Positions 6,932-16,743 of a stretch of DNA of 64,000 nucleotides are shown here, one piece after another; position 1 is the first letter of the stretch; every line of letters begins with the position of its first letter. The notes below the pieces were generated by a model that was not told where the DNA came from, searched no databases, and saw nothing but the letters and a program-made list of their open reading frames with translations. The translations under genes were made by a program, and so were the position numbers. Source of the DNA: Frankiaceae bacterium. Lineage in GTDB: Bacteria; Actinomycetota; Actinomycetes; BP-191. The DNA lies in contig JAVEEC010000012.1 of NCBI GenBank assembly GCA_030840645.1, forward strand, positions 1 to 64,000, read 5' to 3'.

Positions 6932-9426
6932 ACCGCCGCCTGCGGCAGCGTCAGCACCATCGTCAGCCCTCCGCCCGGGGTGTCCTCGGGCTCCAGGCTG
7001 CCACCCATCACCTCGGCGAAGCCGCGCGCCACGGCGAGACCGAGGCCGACGCCGGAGGCGTTGTCCCGGTCGCCGAGCCGCTGGAACGGCTCGAAGATGC
7101 GGTCGCGCGCGGCCGGCGGCACGCCCGGGCCTTGGTCGATCACGCGCAGCTCGACGCGGCCGTCGTGCGCGCTGGCGGTCAGCCGCGGCGGCACGCCGGC
7201 GGGCGCGAAGGCGAGCGCGTTGCCGACGAGGTTCGCGACGGCGCGTTCCAGCAGACCGGGGTCGGCGTCCACGCGCGGCAGCGTCTCGGGCACGTCGACC
7301 ACGACCTGCGTCTCGGAGCCGAGGCTCGCGACGGCACTCGGCACGACCTCGTCGAGGCCGATGGGGCGGCGCAGCACGTTCACCGCCCCGGTCTGAAGGC
7401 GGCTCATGTCGAGCAGGTTCCCGACGAGGCCGTTGAGCCGGTCGGTGGACTCGCTGATGGTCTCCAGGAGCTGGCGTACGTCGTCGTCGCTCCACTCGAC
7501 GTCCTGTTGCAGCAGGCTCGTCACGGCGGCCTTGATCGACGCGAGTGGGGTGCGCAGGTCGTGACTGACGGCGTTGAGCAGCGCCGTACGGAGCCGGTTC
7601 GCCTCCCCGAGCGAGGCAGCCTCGGCCGCCTCCCGCGCGAGGCGCCGGTTCTCCACCGCGGCACCCACTTGCGCGACGAACGCCGCCAGCACTCGCTGGT
7701 CGTCGGGCGACAGCGGACGACCGTTCAGCGCCACGACGGTGCCGTCGGCAGCATTCGCCCGGTGCGTCGCGGTGTCCGGCTCGTACGGCACGTCGTGTCC
7801 CGCCGACGCCTCGACGTGCCACTGACCGTCGACCCGCCGCAGCACCGCGACGCCGTCGAGCGCGAACGTCACGAGCAGGTGCTCCAGCAGCCCCGGCAGC
7901 GCGTCCTTGCCGGCGAGCACGCCACGCGCCATCGCGGCGAGCGCTTCGGCCTCGGCCTGGCTGCGGCTCGCCTGCGCCTCGCGGCGTTCGGCGAGGTCGA
8001 CGAGCACGCTGACCACGCCGCCGATGACCACGAACACGACCAGCGCGAGCACGTTGTCGCGCGCGGCGATGGTCCAGGTGTGGATCGGCGGCGTGAAGTA
8101 GTAGTTCACAAGCAGGAACCCGCCGACCGCGCAGACCATCGCCGGCAGGGCGCCGCCGACGATCGCGCACGCGACCACGAGGGAGAGGAACAGCAGCAGC
8201 ACGCCCGGCAGCCCGACGTCTTCCCGCAACTGGGCCAGCAGCAGGGTGAGCAGAGGCAACCCGCCAACCGCGAGCGCGAAGCCGGCGGCCCGGCGGCGCG
8301 CGGACAGCGCGAACCGTGGCCGCAGCGCGTCCGGCAGGCCACGCTGGGTCGCCGCGTACTCGTGGGTCACGATGTGCACGTCGATCGGCCCCGAGTCGCG
8401 GATGACCGCCTGCGCGATACCGGGCGACAGGACGGCGGCAACGCGGGAACGGCGGCTCGCACCGAGGACGAGCTGTGTCGCCTGCTGCTCGCGCGCGAAC
8501 CCGAGCAGCGTCTCCGCCTCGTCGTCGCCGCTGACCTCGTGGTACGTCCCGCCGAGCGCCTCGACCAGCGTTCGTTGCGTCGCGAGCGCGGCCGGGGAGG
8601 CGTCGGCGAGACCGTCCCGCCGGGCGACGTGCACCGCCAGCAGCTCCCCCTTCCCGCGCGCCGCGATCCGTGCGGCGCGGCGGACCAGCGTCTCCCCCTC
8701 CGGACCTCCGGTGAGCGCGACGACGACGCGTTCGCGGGTCTCCCACAGGTCGCCGATCTCGTGGTCGGCCTGGTAGCGGCGGACCGCCTCCTCGACCTGG
8801 TCCGCGAGCCAGAGCAGCGCGATCTCGCGCAGCGCGGTGAGGTTGCCGACGCGGAAGTAGTTGGCGAGCGCGGCGTCGACCTTCTCCGGCGCGTAGATGT
8901 TGCCGTGCGCCATCCGGCGGCGCAGCGCCTCGGGCGTCATGTCGACCAGCTCGACCTGCTCGGCGCGGCGCACGACGGAGTCGGGCACCGTCTCCTGCTG
9001 GCGGATGCCGGTGATGCGTTCCACGACGTCGTTGAGCGACTCCAGGTGCTGGATGTTCACCGTCGACAGCACGTCGATGCCGGCGTCGAGCAGCTCCTCG
9101 ACGTCCTGCCAGCGCTTGGCGTTGCGCGAGCCGGGGACGTTGGTGTGCGCGAGCTCGTCGACGAGCGCCACGGCCGGCCGCCGCGCGAGCGCCGCCTCGA
9201 CGTCCATCTCCTCGAACGCTGCGCCGCGGTACTCGATCGGGTGCCGCGGCACCACCTCCAGGTCGCGAACCTGCGCCTGCGTGTTGGGTCGCCCGTGCGT
9301 CTCCACGAACCCCACGACCACGTCGGTGCCTCGGGTACGCCGCCGCCATCCCTCGTCGAGCATCGCGAACGTCTTCCCGACGCCGGGCGCGGCGCCGAGG
9401 TAGATACGCAGCGAGCCGCGGGCCAC
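6928..9426 (-). CDS. kdpD: KdpD, osmosensitive K+ sensor histidine kinase
   Basis: An 832-residue protein. The N-terminal KdpD domain has a Walker A loop GAAPGVGKTFAMLDEG (from residue 12). A universal-stress-like domain follows, then four closely spaced membrane helices of DUF4118 (around LLLFLSLVVACAIVGGALPAMV and NYYFTPPIHTW), a GAF-like region, and a kinase core with SHDLRTPLASIKAAV plus the G boxes DQGPGVPP and GVGLGLAVARGF. The length is slightly below the roughly 890 residues of the E. coli protein. It begins 4 bases downstream of kdpC and overlaps kdpE by ATGA. It senses potassium and ionic stress and phosphorylates KdpE. Confidence 0.97.
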   Translation of the reverse strand: MARGSLRIYLGAAPGVGKTFAMLDEGWRRRTRGTDVVVGFVETHGRPNTQAQVRDLEVVPRHPIEYRGAAFEEMDVEAALARRPAVALVDELAHTNVPGSRNAKRWQDVEELLDAGIDVLSTVNIQHLESLNDVVERITGIRQQETVPDSVVRRAEQVELVDMTPEALRRRMAHGNIYAPEKVDAALANYFRVGNLTALREIALLWLADQVEEAVRRYQADHEIGDLWETRERVVVALTGGPEGETLVRRAARIAARGKGELLAVHVARRDGLADASPAALATQRTLVEALGGTYHEVSGDDEAETLLGFAREQQATQLVLGASRRSRVAAVLSPGIAQAVIRDSGPIDVHIVTHEYAATQRGLPDALRPRFALSARRRAAGFALAVGGLPLLTLLLAQLREDVGLPGVLLLFLSLVVACAIVGGALPAMVCAVGGFLLVNYYFTPPIHTWTIAARDNVLALVVFVVIGGVVSVLVDLAERREAQASRSQAEAEALAAMARGVLAGKDALPGLLEHLLVTFALDGVAVLRRVDGQWHVEASAGHDVPYEPDTATHRANAADGTVVALNGRPLSPDDQRVLAAFVAQVGAAVENRRLAREAAEAASLGEANRLRTALLNAVSHDLRTPLASIKAAVTSLLQQDVEWSDDDVRQLLETISESTDRLNGLVGNLLDMSRLQTGAVNVLRRPIGLDEVVPSAVASLGSETQVVVDVPETLPRVDADPGLLERAVANLVGNALAFAPAGVPPRLTASAHDGRVELRVIDQGPGVPPAARDRIFEPFQRLGDRDNASGVGLGLAVARGFAEVMGGSLEPEDTPGGGLTMVLTLPQAAV

Positions 9427-9430
9427 CCGG

Positions 9431-9976
9431 CTACCGCATCAGGTCGTCGAGCGCTGCGAGCGCGAGGTTCAGCATCAGGACGTTCACCCGGTCCTCTCCG
9501 AGGAACCCCAGCGTACGGCGCTCGGTGTGCTCCGCGATCAAGGCCCGCACCTGTTCCAGCGGCAGTCCCCGCGCCGCCGCCACCCGGGGCGCCTGGAACA
9601 CAGCATTGGCCGGGCTGATGTGCGGGTCGAGGCCGCTGCCGCTCGCCGTGAGCGCGTCGGCCGGCGCGCCGTCGCCGAGGTCGCGATGCCGCTCGGCGAT
9701 CGCGTCGAGGAGCTTGGGCTCGTTCGGTCCGAGGTTCGACGCGCCGCTGCCCACGTAGTCCACCGCCGACGGACGCGGGTGGAAGTAGCGGTCGCCGTCG
9801 AACGGCTGCGCCAGCAGCGACGACCCGACCACATGCCCGTCGCGGCGGACGAGGCTGCCGTCGGCCTGCCGCGAGAACGCGACTCGCCCGACGCCCAGCA
9901 CCGCGAGCGGGAAGGCGACGCCGGTGAGCAGCGTGAGCACGAGCAGGACGCGCAACGCGGCCAGCACCTGGCGCAT
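9431..9976 (-). CDS. kdpC: KdpC, K+-transporting ATPase subunit C
   Basis: A 181-residue protein with one N-terminal membrane helix (LAALRVLLVLTLLTGVAFPL) followed by the conserved extracytoplasmic domain: GSSLLAQPFDGDRYFHPRPS, SGASNLGPNEPKLL, DALTASGSGLDPHISPANA, and VNVLMLNLALA at the C-terminus. KdpC associates with the KdpB catalytic subunit in the KdpFABC complex. The start overlaps the kdpB stop (TGATG), indicating translational coupling. Length and motifs are typical. Confidence 0.97.
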   Translation of the reverse strand: MRQVLAALRVLLVLTLLTGVAFPLAVLGVGRVAFSRQADGSLVRRDGHVVGSSLLAQPFDGDRYFHPRPSAVDYVGSGASNLGPNEPKLLDAIAERHRDLGDGAPADALTASGSGLDPHISPANAVFQAPRVAAARGLPLEQVRALIAEHTERRTLGFLGEDRVNVLMLNLALAALDDLMR

Positions 9977-11973
9977 CACCTCACCCCCGGGATCAACGCG
10001 ACGAGCAGGTCGATCGCCTTGATGCCGACGAACGGCACGACGAGCCCACCGGCCCCGTAGACGGCGAGGTTGCGGCGCAGCATCGCGGCCGCGGACGACG
10101 GCGCGTACCGGACGCCGCGCAGCGCGAGCGGGATCAGCGCGACGATGACGAGCGCGTTGAACACGACCGCCGACAGGATCGCGCTGCGCGGCGACGCGAG
10201 GTGCATCACGTTGAGCCGGTCCAGGCCCGGGTACGCCACCGCGAACATCGCCGGGATGATCGCGAAGTACTTCGCGACGTCGTTCGCGATGGAGAACGTC
10301 GTCAGCGAGCCACGCGTGATGAGCAGCTGCTTGCCGATCTCCACGATCTCGATGAGCTTCGTCGGGTTCGAGTCGAGGTCGACCATGTTGCCGGCCTCCT
10401 TCGCCGCCGACGTACCGGTGTTCATCGCGACGCCGACGTCCGCCTGCGCCAGCGCAGGCGCGTCGTTCGTCCCGTCGCCGGTCATCGCGACGAGGCTGCC
10501 CCCGGTCTGCTCCCGGCGGATCAGCGCCATCTTGTCCTCGGGCGTCGCCTCGGCGAGGAAGTCGTCGACGCCCGCCTCCTCGGCGATCGCCTTCGCGGTG
10601 AGCGGGTTGTCGCCGGTGATCATCACGGTGCGGATGCCCATGCGGCGCAGCTCGTCGAACCGTTCGCGCATCCCCTCCTTCACCACGTCCTTGAGGTGGA
10701 TGACGCCCAGCACGCCCACGTTGTCGGCGACGACGAGCGGCGTCCCCCCGGACCGGGCGATGCTCTCGACGATGCCGGCCAGCTCGGCGGGCACGGTGCA
10801 GCCCTGCTCGGCCACCCAGGCCGTGACGGACTGCGCCGCGCCCTTGCGGATGCTGCGACCGTCGAGGTCGACGCCGCTCATCCGCGTCTGCGCGGTGAAC
10901 GGCACGAATGTCGCGTGCGCCACCGCACGACCGCGCAAGCCGTACCGCTCCTTGGCGAGCACCACCACCGACCGGCCCTCCGGCGTCTCGTCCGCGAGGC
11001 TGGCGAGCTGTGCCGCGTCGGCCACGGCATCCACGCCGATCCGCGCCACCGGCACGAACTCCGCCGCCTGCCGGTTCCCGAGCGTGATGGTGCCGGTCTT
11101 GTCGAGCAGCAGCGTCGTCACGTCGCCCGCCGCCTCGACCGCGCGCCCACTCATCGCGAGTACGTTGCGCTGGACGAGCCGGTCCATGCCCGCGATGCCG
11201 ATGGCCGACAGCAACGCGCCGATCGTCGTGGGGATCAGACAGACGAGCAGCGCGACGAGGATCGTCAGCGACTGCTCGGCGCCCGCATAGGCGGCGAACG
11301 GCTGCAACGTCACCGTCGCCAGCAGGAAGACGATCGTCAGCGCCGCCAGCAGGATGTTCAGTGCGATCTCGTTCGGCGTCTTCTGCCGCGACGCGCCCTC
11401 GACGAGCGCGATCATCCGGTCGATGAACGTCTCCCCGGGCCGCGCAGTGATCCGCACGACGATCCGGTCGGAGAGCACCTTCGTCCCGCCGGTGACCGAC
11501 GAACGGTCGCCGCCTGACTCGCGGATGACCGGCGCGGACTCGCCGGTGATCGCCGACTCGTCCACGCTGGCGACGCCCTCGACAACGTCGCCGTCGCCGG
11601 GGATCGTCTGCCCCGCCTCGACCACGCAGCGGTCGCCGAGGGCGAGCGAACTCGCCGCGACCTGCTCCTCCCCGCCGTCCGGGCGCAGCCGCCGCGCAAC
11701 CGTCTCGGTCTTCGTCTTGCGCAACGTCGCCGCCTGCGCCTTGCCGCGTCCCTCGGCAACGGCCTCGGCGGCGTTCGCGAACAGCACGGTGAGCCACAGC
11801 CAGACGGCGATGAGCAGCGCGAACACCGAGAAGTCGCGGAGCAACTGCACGGTCACCAGCAGCGAGCCGACCTCGACGACGAACATGACCGGGTTCCGCC
11901 ACAGCGTGCGCGGGTTGAGCTTGCGGGCCGCGTCCGGTAGCGACGCGATGACGAGTGTGCGGTCGAGCGTCAT
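9976..11973 (-). CDS. kdpB: KdpB, P-type ATPase catalytic subunit of the K+ uptake pump
   Basis: A 665-residue P-type ATPase. Visible motifs are [14 protein letters not shown] (actuator TGES loop), [14 protein letters not shown] (phosphorylated Asp), [18 protein letters not shown], and [18 protein letters not shown] (hinge). N-terminal helices include [16 protein letters not shown]. The length matches KdpB from other bacteria. It hydrolyses ATP to drive potassium import through KdpA. It lies between kdpA (overlap of 4 bases) and kdpC (TGATG), in the canonical operon order. Confidence 0.98.
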   Translation of the reverse strand: MTLDRTLVIASLPDAARKLNPRTLWRNPVMFVVEVGSLLVTVQLLRDFSVFALLIAVWLWLTVLFANAAEAVAEGRGKAQAATLRKTKTETVARRLRPDGGEEQVAASSLALGDRCVVEAGQTIPGDGDVVEGVASVDESAITGESAPVIRESGGDRSSVTGGTKVLSDRIVVRITARPGETFIDRMIALVEGASRQKTPNEIALNILLAALTIVFLLATVTLQPFAAYAGAEQSLTILVALLVCLIPTTIGALLSAIGIAGMDRLVQRNVLAMSGRAVEAAGDVTTLLLDKTGTITLGNRQAAEFVPVARIGVDAVADAAQLASLADETPEGRSVVVLAKERYGLRGRAVAHATFVPFTAQTRMSGVDLDGRSIRKGAAQSVTAWVAEQGCTVPAELAGIVESIARSGGTPLVVADNVGVLGVIHLKDVVKEGMRERFDELRRMGIRTVMITGDNPLTAKAIAEEAGVDDFLAEATPEDKMALIRREQTGGSLVAMTGDGTNDAPALAQADVGVAMNTGTSAAKEAGNMVDLDSNPTKLIEIVEIGKQLLITRGSLTTFSIANDVAKYFAIIPAMFAVAYPGLDRLNVMHLASPRSAILSAVVFNALVIVALIPLALRGVRYAPSSAAAMLRRNLAVYGAGGLVVPFVGIKAIDLLVALIPGVR

Positions 11974-13619
11974 CGCAGCCCCTCCGCGAGCGGACCGAGC
12001 GAGAGTGCCGGGAAGTACGTGAGACCGGTCACGACGAGGATCACGCCGACCAGCAGCCCGACGAACAGCGTCCGGTGCGTGGGCAGCGTCCCGGCCGTCA
12101 CGGGGACCGGCTGCTGCTTCGCCAGCGCACCCGCCAACGCGAGGACGAGCACGATCGGCAGGAACCGGCCGAGCAGCATCGCGACCCCGAGAGCGACGTT
12201 GAAGAAGCCGGTGTTCGCGTTGAGCCCGCCGAACGCCGAGCCGTTGTTGTTGCCCGCCGACGTAAAGGCGTACAGCAGCTCGGAGAAGCCGTGCGGGCCA
12301 CCGTTCGCCAGCGACGTGCGCGCCGACGGCAACGCCGCCGCGACCGACGTACCGACGAGCACGATCGCCGGCGTCACGAGGATGTAGAGCGACACCAGCT
12401 TGATCTCGAGCCCAGTGATCTTCTTGCCCAGGTACTCCGGCGTCCGCCCGACCATCAGCCCGGCGATGAACACCGACAGGATCGCGAGGACGAGGACGCC
12501 GTACAAGCCCGACCCCACTCCGCCGGGCGTGACCTCACCGAGCATCATCCCGAACAGCAGCACGCCACCACCGAGCGACGTGAACGAGTCGTGGGCCGCG
12601 ATGACCGCGCCCGTCGACGTCGAGGTGGTCGACGCCGCGAACAGCGCCGACGCCGGGACGCCGAACCGCACCTCCTTGCCCTCGGCCGCGGCCGTCGCGG
12701 CGCGCGGGACGGCGTCGTGGCCAGCCCGTTCCGCGGCCCACGTCGCCCCGACGCCGGCGCCCCACAGCAGCGCCATCACCGCGAGGACCGCGTACCCCTG
12801 CCGCTTGTCCCCGACGAGCACGCCGAACGTCCGGGTCAGGCTGAACGGGATCACCAGCAGCAGGAACATCTCGACCAGGTTCGACAGCGGCGTCGGGTTC
12901 TCGAACGGGTGCGCCGAGTTCGCGTTGTAGAAGCCGCCGCCGTTCGTACCCAGCTCCTTGATCGCCTCCTGCGACGCGACCGGCCCGCCCGGCACGACCT
13001 GCGCCGTCTGCGTCACCGTCGTCACCGACCGGTCGCCGTGCAGGTTCTGCACCACGCCCGTCGCCATCAGCACCACCGCCGCGACGAACGCGAACGGCAG
13101 CAGCACCCGCACGCAGCCGCGGACCAGGTCGACCCAGAAGTTGCCGATCGTCCCCGCCTTCGACCGGGCGAGCCCCCGAATCAGCGCGACCGCCACCGCC
13201 AGGCCGACGGCGGCCGAGGCGAAGTTCTGCACCGCCAGGCCCGCCATCTGCACGAGGTGGCCCATCGTCGACTCGCCCGCGTACGCCTGCCAGTTCGTGT
13301 TCGTCACGAACGACACCGCCGTGTTGAACGCGAGCGCAGGCGGCACGCCGTCGTGGCCCAGCGACAGCGGCAGTGACGGCTGCACGCGCTGGAGGATGAA
13401 CAGCAGCACCACCGACACCGCCGAGAACGCGAGCAACGACGCACCGTAGACGCTCCATCGCTGCTCCGACGCCGGGTCGATCCCGCAGACGCGGTAGACG
13501 ACGCGTTCGGCCCGCCAGTGCCGCTCGCTCGCGTAGACCCGCGCCAGGTAGTCCCCGACCGGCCGCCAGGCCACACCCAGCAACGCGACGAGCAGCCCGA
13601 GCTGCGCCCAGCCCGCCAT
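11970..13619 (-). CDS. kdpA: KdpA, K+-binding and translocating subunit
   Basis: A 549-residue, ten-helix membrane protein of the superfamily of K+ transporters. Selectivity-filter-type loops are visible: [38 protein letters not shown] and [20 protein letters not shown]. An N-terminal helix ([20 protein letters not shown]) is present. The start overlaps the kdpF stop (TGATG) and the end overlaps kdpB. It forms the potassium pathway of the KdpFABC complex in the cytoplasmic membrane. Confidence 0.98.
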   Translation of the reverse strand: MAGWAQLGLLVALLGVAWRPVGDYLARVYASERHWRAERVVYRVCGIDPASEQRWSVYGASLLAFSAVSVVLLFILQRVQPSLPLSLGHDGVPPALAFNTAVSFVTNTNWQAYAGESTMGHLVQMAGLAVQNFASAAVGLAVAVALIRGLARSKAGTIGNFWVDLVRGCVRVLLPFAFVAAVVLMATGVVQNLHGDRSVTTVTQTAQVVPGGPVASQEAIKELGTNGGGFYNANSAHPFENPTPLSNLVEMFLLLVIPFSLTRTFGVLVGDKRQGYAVLAVMALLWGAGVGATWAAERAGHDAVPRAATAAAEGKEVRFGVPASALFAASTTSTSTGAVIAAHDSFTSLGGGVLLFGMMLGEVTPGGVGSGLYGVLVLAILSVFIAGLMVGRTPEYLGKKITGLEIKLVSLYILVTPAIVLVGTSVAAALPSARTSLANGGPHGFSELLYAFTSAGNNNGSAFGGLNANTGFFNVALGVAMLLGRFLPIVLVLALAGALAKQQPVPVTAGTLPTHRTLFVGLLVGVILVVTGLTYFPALSLGPLAEGLR

Positions 13620-13708
13620 CAGAACCGCTCAGGGAACAGCAGCGCGGCCACCAGGTAGCCGACCAGCAGCAGCGCGACGACGACCCCGACGCCGTTGTCG
13701 AACGTCAC
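13619..13708 (-). CDS. kdpF: KdpF, small membrane stabilising subunit
   Basis: A 29-residue peptide starting at [22 protein letters not shown] followed by [10 protein letters not shown]. This is one membrane helix ending in the family's L-F-P-E-x-F tail. It sits directly before kdpA with a TGATG overlap. KdpF stabilises the KdpABC complex in the membrane. The gene is easily missed because of its size. Confidence 0.93.
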   Translation of the reverse strand: MTFDNGVGVVVALLLVGYLVAALLFPERF

Positions 13709-13788
13709 AGACGCTCCATCCCTCGAAGGACCGCGAACACCAGCGCGAACAGCGCAACCACCAGCGCCAGCGCGCCGACGTCAGCCAC
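13705..13788 (-). CDS. 27-residue single-helix membrane peptide upstream of kdpF
   Basis: A GTG-initiated reading frame encodes MADVGALALVVALFALVFAV plus LRGMERL: one hydrophobic helix followed by a short basic tail. It overlaps kdpF by the GTGA tetranucleotide and the upstream 128-residue gene by 8 bases, so it is embedded in the coupled kdp operon. A second tiny membrane peptide before kdpF seems plausible in actinobacterial kdp operons, but I know of no assigned function. It may be an extra small subunit of the pump. Its existence rests on position, overlap and hydrophobic pattern. Confidence 0.65.
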   Translation of the reverse strand: MADVGALALVVALFALVFAVLRGMERL

Positions 13789-14167
13789 GGCGCACCCCCT
13801 GTTCGGTCACCCACGCGACGCCCTCGCGCCCGAGCGATACGACCAACGGGGCGGCGGTGACGATCGCGGTTCCTACCGCGACGCGGCCGTTGGCGTGCAG
13901 CACGGCGTACGGGCGGAGGCACAGGAAGTTCCAGAACGACGCCACGAGGAACCCCGACAGCGCCGACGCCGCCGGATGCGCACGCCACGCGACCACCGTC
14001 GCGACCGCGGCGAACGCGGTCAGCGGCGCGACGCCGTCACGCCGCTCGAACCCCGTCATCACCGCCGCTGCCGTCAGCCCGCCCGCAATGGCGAGCGCGA
14101 CCGCGAGCACGGCCGGAGTCCGCTCGCCGAGCGAGCGGCGTCCGTACGGAGCCAGCGGAGCGGTCAC
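13781..14167 (-). CDS. DUF4118-like membrane protein at the head of the kdp operon
   Basis: A 128-residue protein with three to four hydrophobic segments (TPAVLAVALAIAGGLTAAAV, LTAFAAVATVVAW, HPAASALSGFLVASFWNFL, GTAIVTAAPLVVSLG). The phrase FLVASFWNFLCLRPYAVLH resembles the hairpin between helices in the KdpD DUF4118 sensor domain (compare NYYFTPPIHTW in the kdpD here). It is the first gene of the minus-strand operon and overlaps the 27-residue peptide. A free-standing copy of the KdpD membrane module could modulate sensing. This is inference from similarity by eye. Confidence 0.6.
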   Translation of the reverse strand: MTAPLAPYGRRSLGERTPAVLAVALAIAGGLTAAAVMTGFERRDGVAPLTAFAAVATVVAWRAHPAASALSGFLVASFWNFLCLRPYAVLHANGRVAVGTAIVTAAPLVVSLGREGVAWVTEQGVRRG

Positions 14168-14826
14168 TCATCCTGTGTAGCGACCGCACCCGGCGGGCGT
14201 AACGGACCTTGACGTGCCGTTGACGGCGATGCCCCGGCTCTTGGCGCTTTCCAGACGATCAGCGCCGACGGCAGCCGGCTCTAACGCGGGCGCTCGCTAT
14301 CCGAACCCGCAGCCCAAGCCATCCAAGAAGTGCGGCCGGTGCTGTCGGGGACAGCACGGATGATCTGGAATGGCGAAGATTTGACTCTTCCCGGCCCCCA
14401 TGTGGCGATAAAATATCGCAAGCCAAAGGCAGTTGTGGCGAAATCTTGCGGTGGAGGTGGGATTTGAACCCGACCTGTGCAAGGCTCTGACCTGCGAAAA
14501 CGTCGATCCGAGCACGACCGCCGCTCGTCGATCTCCGTCTTGGTCCGTACTTTACAGCACCGCTCAGCCTCGGTGCTGTCGGCGACAGCACCGAGGATCT
14601 TGGATCTGGGGTGCCCCGGCCAGGCCCGCCTTTTCGCGAACCCCGCGACCCTCACCGTGGCAAGGCGACGGTCGATCCCGTTTGGCGTCCGCTGCAAGCC
14701 GCTGACCTTGATCGCGCCTTGTAGCCGCAGAGGCCGGTATACGGCTAGCGTGCGATGCGGTGGTATGACCCAGCGGCAGTCACGGCGATGTGGTTGGCGA
14801 GGTCGACGGGACATCGGAGAGGCGGC
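14168..14826. other. Region upstream of the kdp operon, holding repeat copy B
   Basis: No convincing gene. It should contain the kdp promoter just above 14168. It also contains a hairpin at about 14339-14357 (GTGCTGTC-GGG-GACAGCAC), repeat copy B at 14446-14602, and a stronger hairpin CTCGGTGCTGTC-GGC-GACAGCACCGAG near 14574-14600 inside that repeat. Open frames here on the minus strand run through the tRNA-derived repeat and are not credible proteins. Confidence 0.6.
14446..14602 (-). repeat. tRNA-Ser 3'-end repeat, copy B (attachment-site-like scar)
   Basis: From 14449 the sequence matches the acceptor stem and T arm of the tRNA-Ser(CGA) gene at 35648-35737 for about 23 bases (the CCA is altered to CAA). 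It then diverges from the tRNA but continues to match copy A (3654-3803) over about 120 bases. It lies in the same orientation as copy A and the intact tRNA 3' end. It marks the left edge of the accessory segment whose right edge is the intact tRNA gene. Confidence 0.75.
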
Positions 14827-15174
14827 ATGGGCATACGAGATCCGGCGCGGCAGATCAAGGGCACACTCACGCGAGCGGCCGAGAAAGTTCGGCAGGCCGA
14901 CGTCGTGCAGCAGATCGACGTCGATGCGCTGCGAGAGGTCGCGATCGATTCGTTCGGTGTCACCAACCGTAAGGGCGAGATAAAGGGGTGGCGAGTAGCG
15001 AAGGCAGCGGTCAACCCGGCGGGCACCGGACGTAAGGTTGTCAAAGCAGTCGGCAAGGAAGTGCTGCGCCAACGCCGTACCGGAGCGGACGCGGCTGCGC
15101 TCGCCGACGAGCAACCGGGAAACACTCCGGAACGCGATGTCAAAAGGCTCGGCCCGACCGAACAAATCGATTAG
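14827..15174 (+). CDS. Hypothetical protein
   Basis: A 115-residue basic, mostly helical protein of no recognised family, starting MGIRDPARQIKGTLTRAAEK. The start at 14827 is chosen for its GGAGAGG ribosome-binding site. The frame is open upstream without such a site. No signal peptide, membrane helix or catalytic motif is visible. It is the first gene inside the accessory segment next to repeat copy B and stands alone. Confidence 0.5.
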   Translation: MGIRDPARQIKGTLTRAAEKVRQADVVQQIDVDALREVAIDSFGVTNRKGEIKGWRVAKAAVNPAGTGRKVVKAVGKEVLRQRRTGADAAALADEQPGNTPERDVKRLGPTEQID

Positions 15175-15352
15175 AACTTGAGGCGGTCCTGGACGCAACC
15201 GAACGAGAGCGGATCATCCGTCCCAGGGCGGCGGTGGACCAACCATACGTTCTCGCCGCACCGGCTCCGAAATGAGAACGCTTCTCTCCTATGGGGCGGC
15301 TATCGAGATCGCCCACGGCCAGCAATGTCGCCCTGTTGCCCTCGGCAAAGGA

Positions 15353-15889
15353 TCAGACGCTATAGCCGGCTTGGATAAAAGTCGTCCGGATCGCGTTCGG
15401 ATCATGGTTCGGAGCCCGGATCTCCCAACTGTCGGCCCTGCCGGTCTGATTCCCTCGATCCGGGAACGAACGGTCGTTCTCAAACACGACCCAGACTGAC
15501 CCGTCCATGTTCGCCTTGCGCATCTGGTCGACCTCTGAGCGACGTCGGACTAGGACCTCGACTCCGTTGTTGCCACGAAGAGCGTAGGCAAGCCTGTCGC
15601 CTGCGAGTACCACAGCCCCAACGTCGACCCTTCGCATGCTCGGCATCGGGCCGCTAGCGGGGCTATATATGGTGCCGCCGTTGCCGTCGAGCACGGCTTG
15701 GATTGCCCCCGACTCGACTCCGCTCGCTGTCAGCGCAGCGACCCACTCCGGTTGCTCGATGCGCGCCGCCGGATCGAGCGCCCCCTCTGCCTGCTTCGCC
15801 GCTTCCGCCTCGGCCTGCCGGCGTGCAGCCGAGTCCTTTGCCTCGCGCCGCTCGTTCGCCTTTGCCATGAGCCTGTCGAAGGCACCCAT
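15353..15889 (-). CDS. Hypothetical cytosolic protein
   Basis: A 178-residue protein: a charged Ala/Glu-rich helix at residues 1-45 (MAKANERREAKDSAARRQAE onward, likely coiled coil), then a beta-rich domain (RVDVGAVVLAGDRLAYALRG, VEVLVRRRSEVDQM, DGSVWVVFENDRSF) that looks like a PH-like or small beta-barrel fold. No homologous family is recognised with certainty. It stands alone, convergent with the gene at 14827. It is probably real given the consistent secondary-structure pattern. Confidence 0.6.
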   Translation of the reverse strand: MGAFDRLMAKANERREAKDSAARRQAEAEAAKQAEGALDPAARIEQPEWVAALTASGVESGAIQAVLDGNGGTIYSPASGPMPSMRRVDVGAVVLAGDRLAYALRGNNGVEVLVRRRSEVDQMRKANMDGSVWVVFENDRSFPDRGNQTGRADSWEIRAPNHDPNAIRTTFIQAGYSV

Positions 15890-15971
15890 TGCGGCAACAT
15901 AGCAGCGGGTTGAGCCGCCGGAATCTTCAGCACGGTGGCAACGGTGACTGTGCGCATTGCCGACGGCGAAG

Positions 15972-16280
15972 TCAACGGCGGACCGGACGGTCTCCTGCCG
16001 CCCTGCGTAGGGCGATTGCCACCATGGTGCTCACCGGGTGGGCCGGGCCCACATGCCGCGACACGGCGAGCGCGTCGGTCGGGTCCAGGCGGAGTTCGGA
16101 CCCAGACAGCAACGGGCAGTCGGGGGGTCGCCGCCGCACGCGTGACCGCCCACCCGCGGGGCCGTGGTCCCAGATCTCCGTGAACGGCAGCCGCACCGGT
16201 CCCGGTCCGCCGCCGGCGGAGCGTGCGATCAGGTCGTTGATCTGGGCGATCGGGTCGACGTTGCCAAGCGTCGCCGGCAT
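15972..16280 (-). CDS. Possible short hypothetical protein
   Basis: A 102-residue frame beginning MPATLGNVDPIAQINDLIAR and continuing PVRLPFTEIWDHGPAGG. The first half looks protein-like, while the second half is Arg/Pro-rich like a GC-driven frame. No clear ribosome-binding site and no recognised family. Reported at low confidence because it is the only plausible reading frame in an otherwise empty stretch. Confidence 0.3.
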   Translation of the reverse strand: MPATLGNVDPIAQINDLIARSAGGGPGPVRLPFTEIWDHGPAGGRSRVRRRPPDCPLLSGSELRLDPTDALAVSRHVGPAHPVSTMVAIALRRAAGDRPVRR

Positions 16281-16743
16281 GCTCGGCGCCAGGCACCGCT
16301 GCGGCGGTGCGGGGGTGAGCCAGCACCCGCGGTGACGGCGGCGGCGACCACCGCGCCCGTTCGGCCCGACACGCGCTCGGCCCGGTGCGACGCGACGCAG
16401 TGGATGGCATGTGAGTACGGCTCAACGCGCAGACGGACGCGGCGCCGGAGGTATGGCGCCGCCGGCGAGGTTTACGCGGTGCTGCCGAGCTTCCGACACT
16501 ACCGGCCGAGGTTGCGCCGGGCGCGGAACAGCCGACGGCGTTGGTCGATGCGCCGGACCGGGAGCGCTGCCGGGTCTCGTGATCCTTCGCGAGTCGTGGA
16601 TCGACAGAAGACGAATGTGTAGGAAACCTGGCGCGGTCCTTCGCCGCACGACACGATGGACGCTCGTTGACTGGGTGATTAGGGGGAAGCCGTGTGGCTT
16701 CGGACGGATCTAGTCCCGCTCACACTGGTCTGTCCAGGCGGCG
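16281..16743. other. Non-coding stretch upstream of the seven-gene operon
   Basis: No credible gene; short frames here are GC-driven. By position it should carry the promoter and any operator of the operon that begins at 16744. I did not identify clear -10/-35 elements or an inverted repeat. Confidence 0.5.

Noticed and set aside
6257..9618. Long open reading frames on both strands opposite and alongside kdpD (up to about 1000 codons)
   Set aside because: Arg/Ala/Pro-rich composition with no family pattern; typical GC-driven antisense frames of a high-GC genome. kdpD and kdpE explain the region.
14281..15198. A 305-codon minus-strand frame through repeat copy B
   Set aside because: It reads through the tRNA-derived sequence (ending in the pattern VQIPPPP from the T arm) and overlaps the better-supported gene at 14827.
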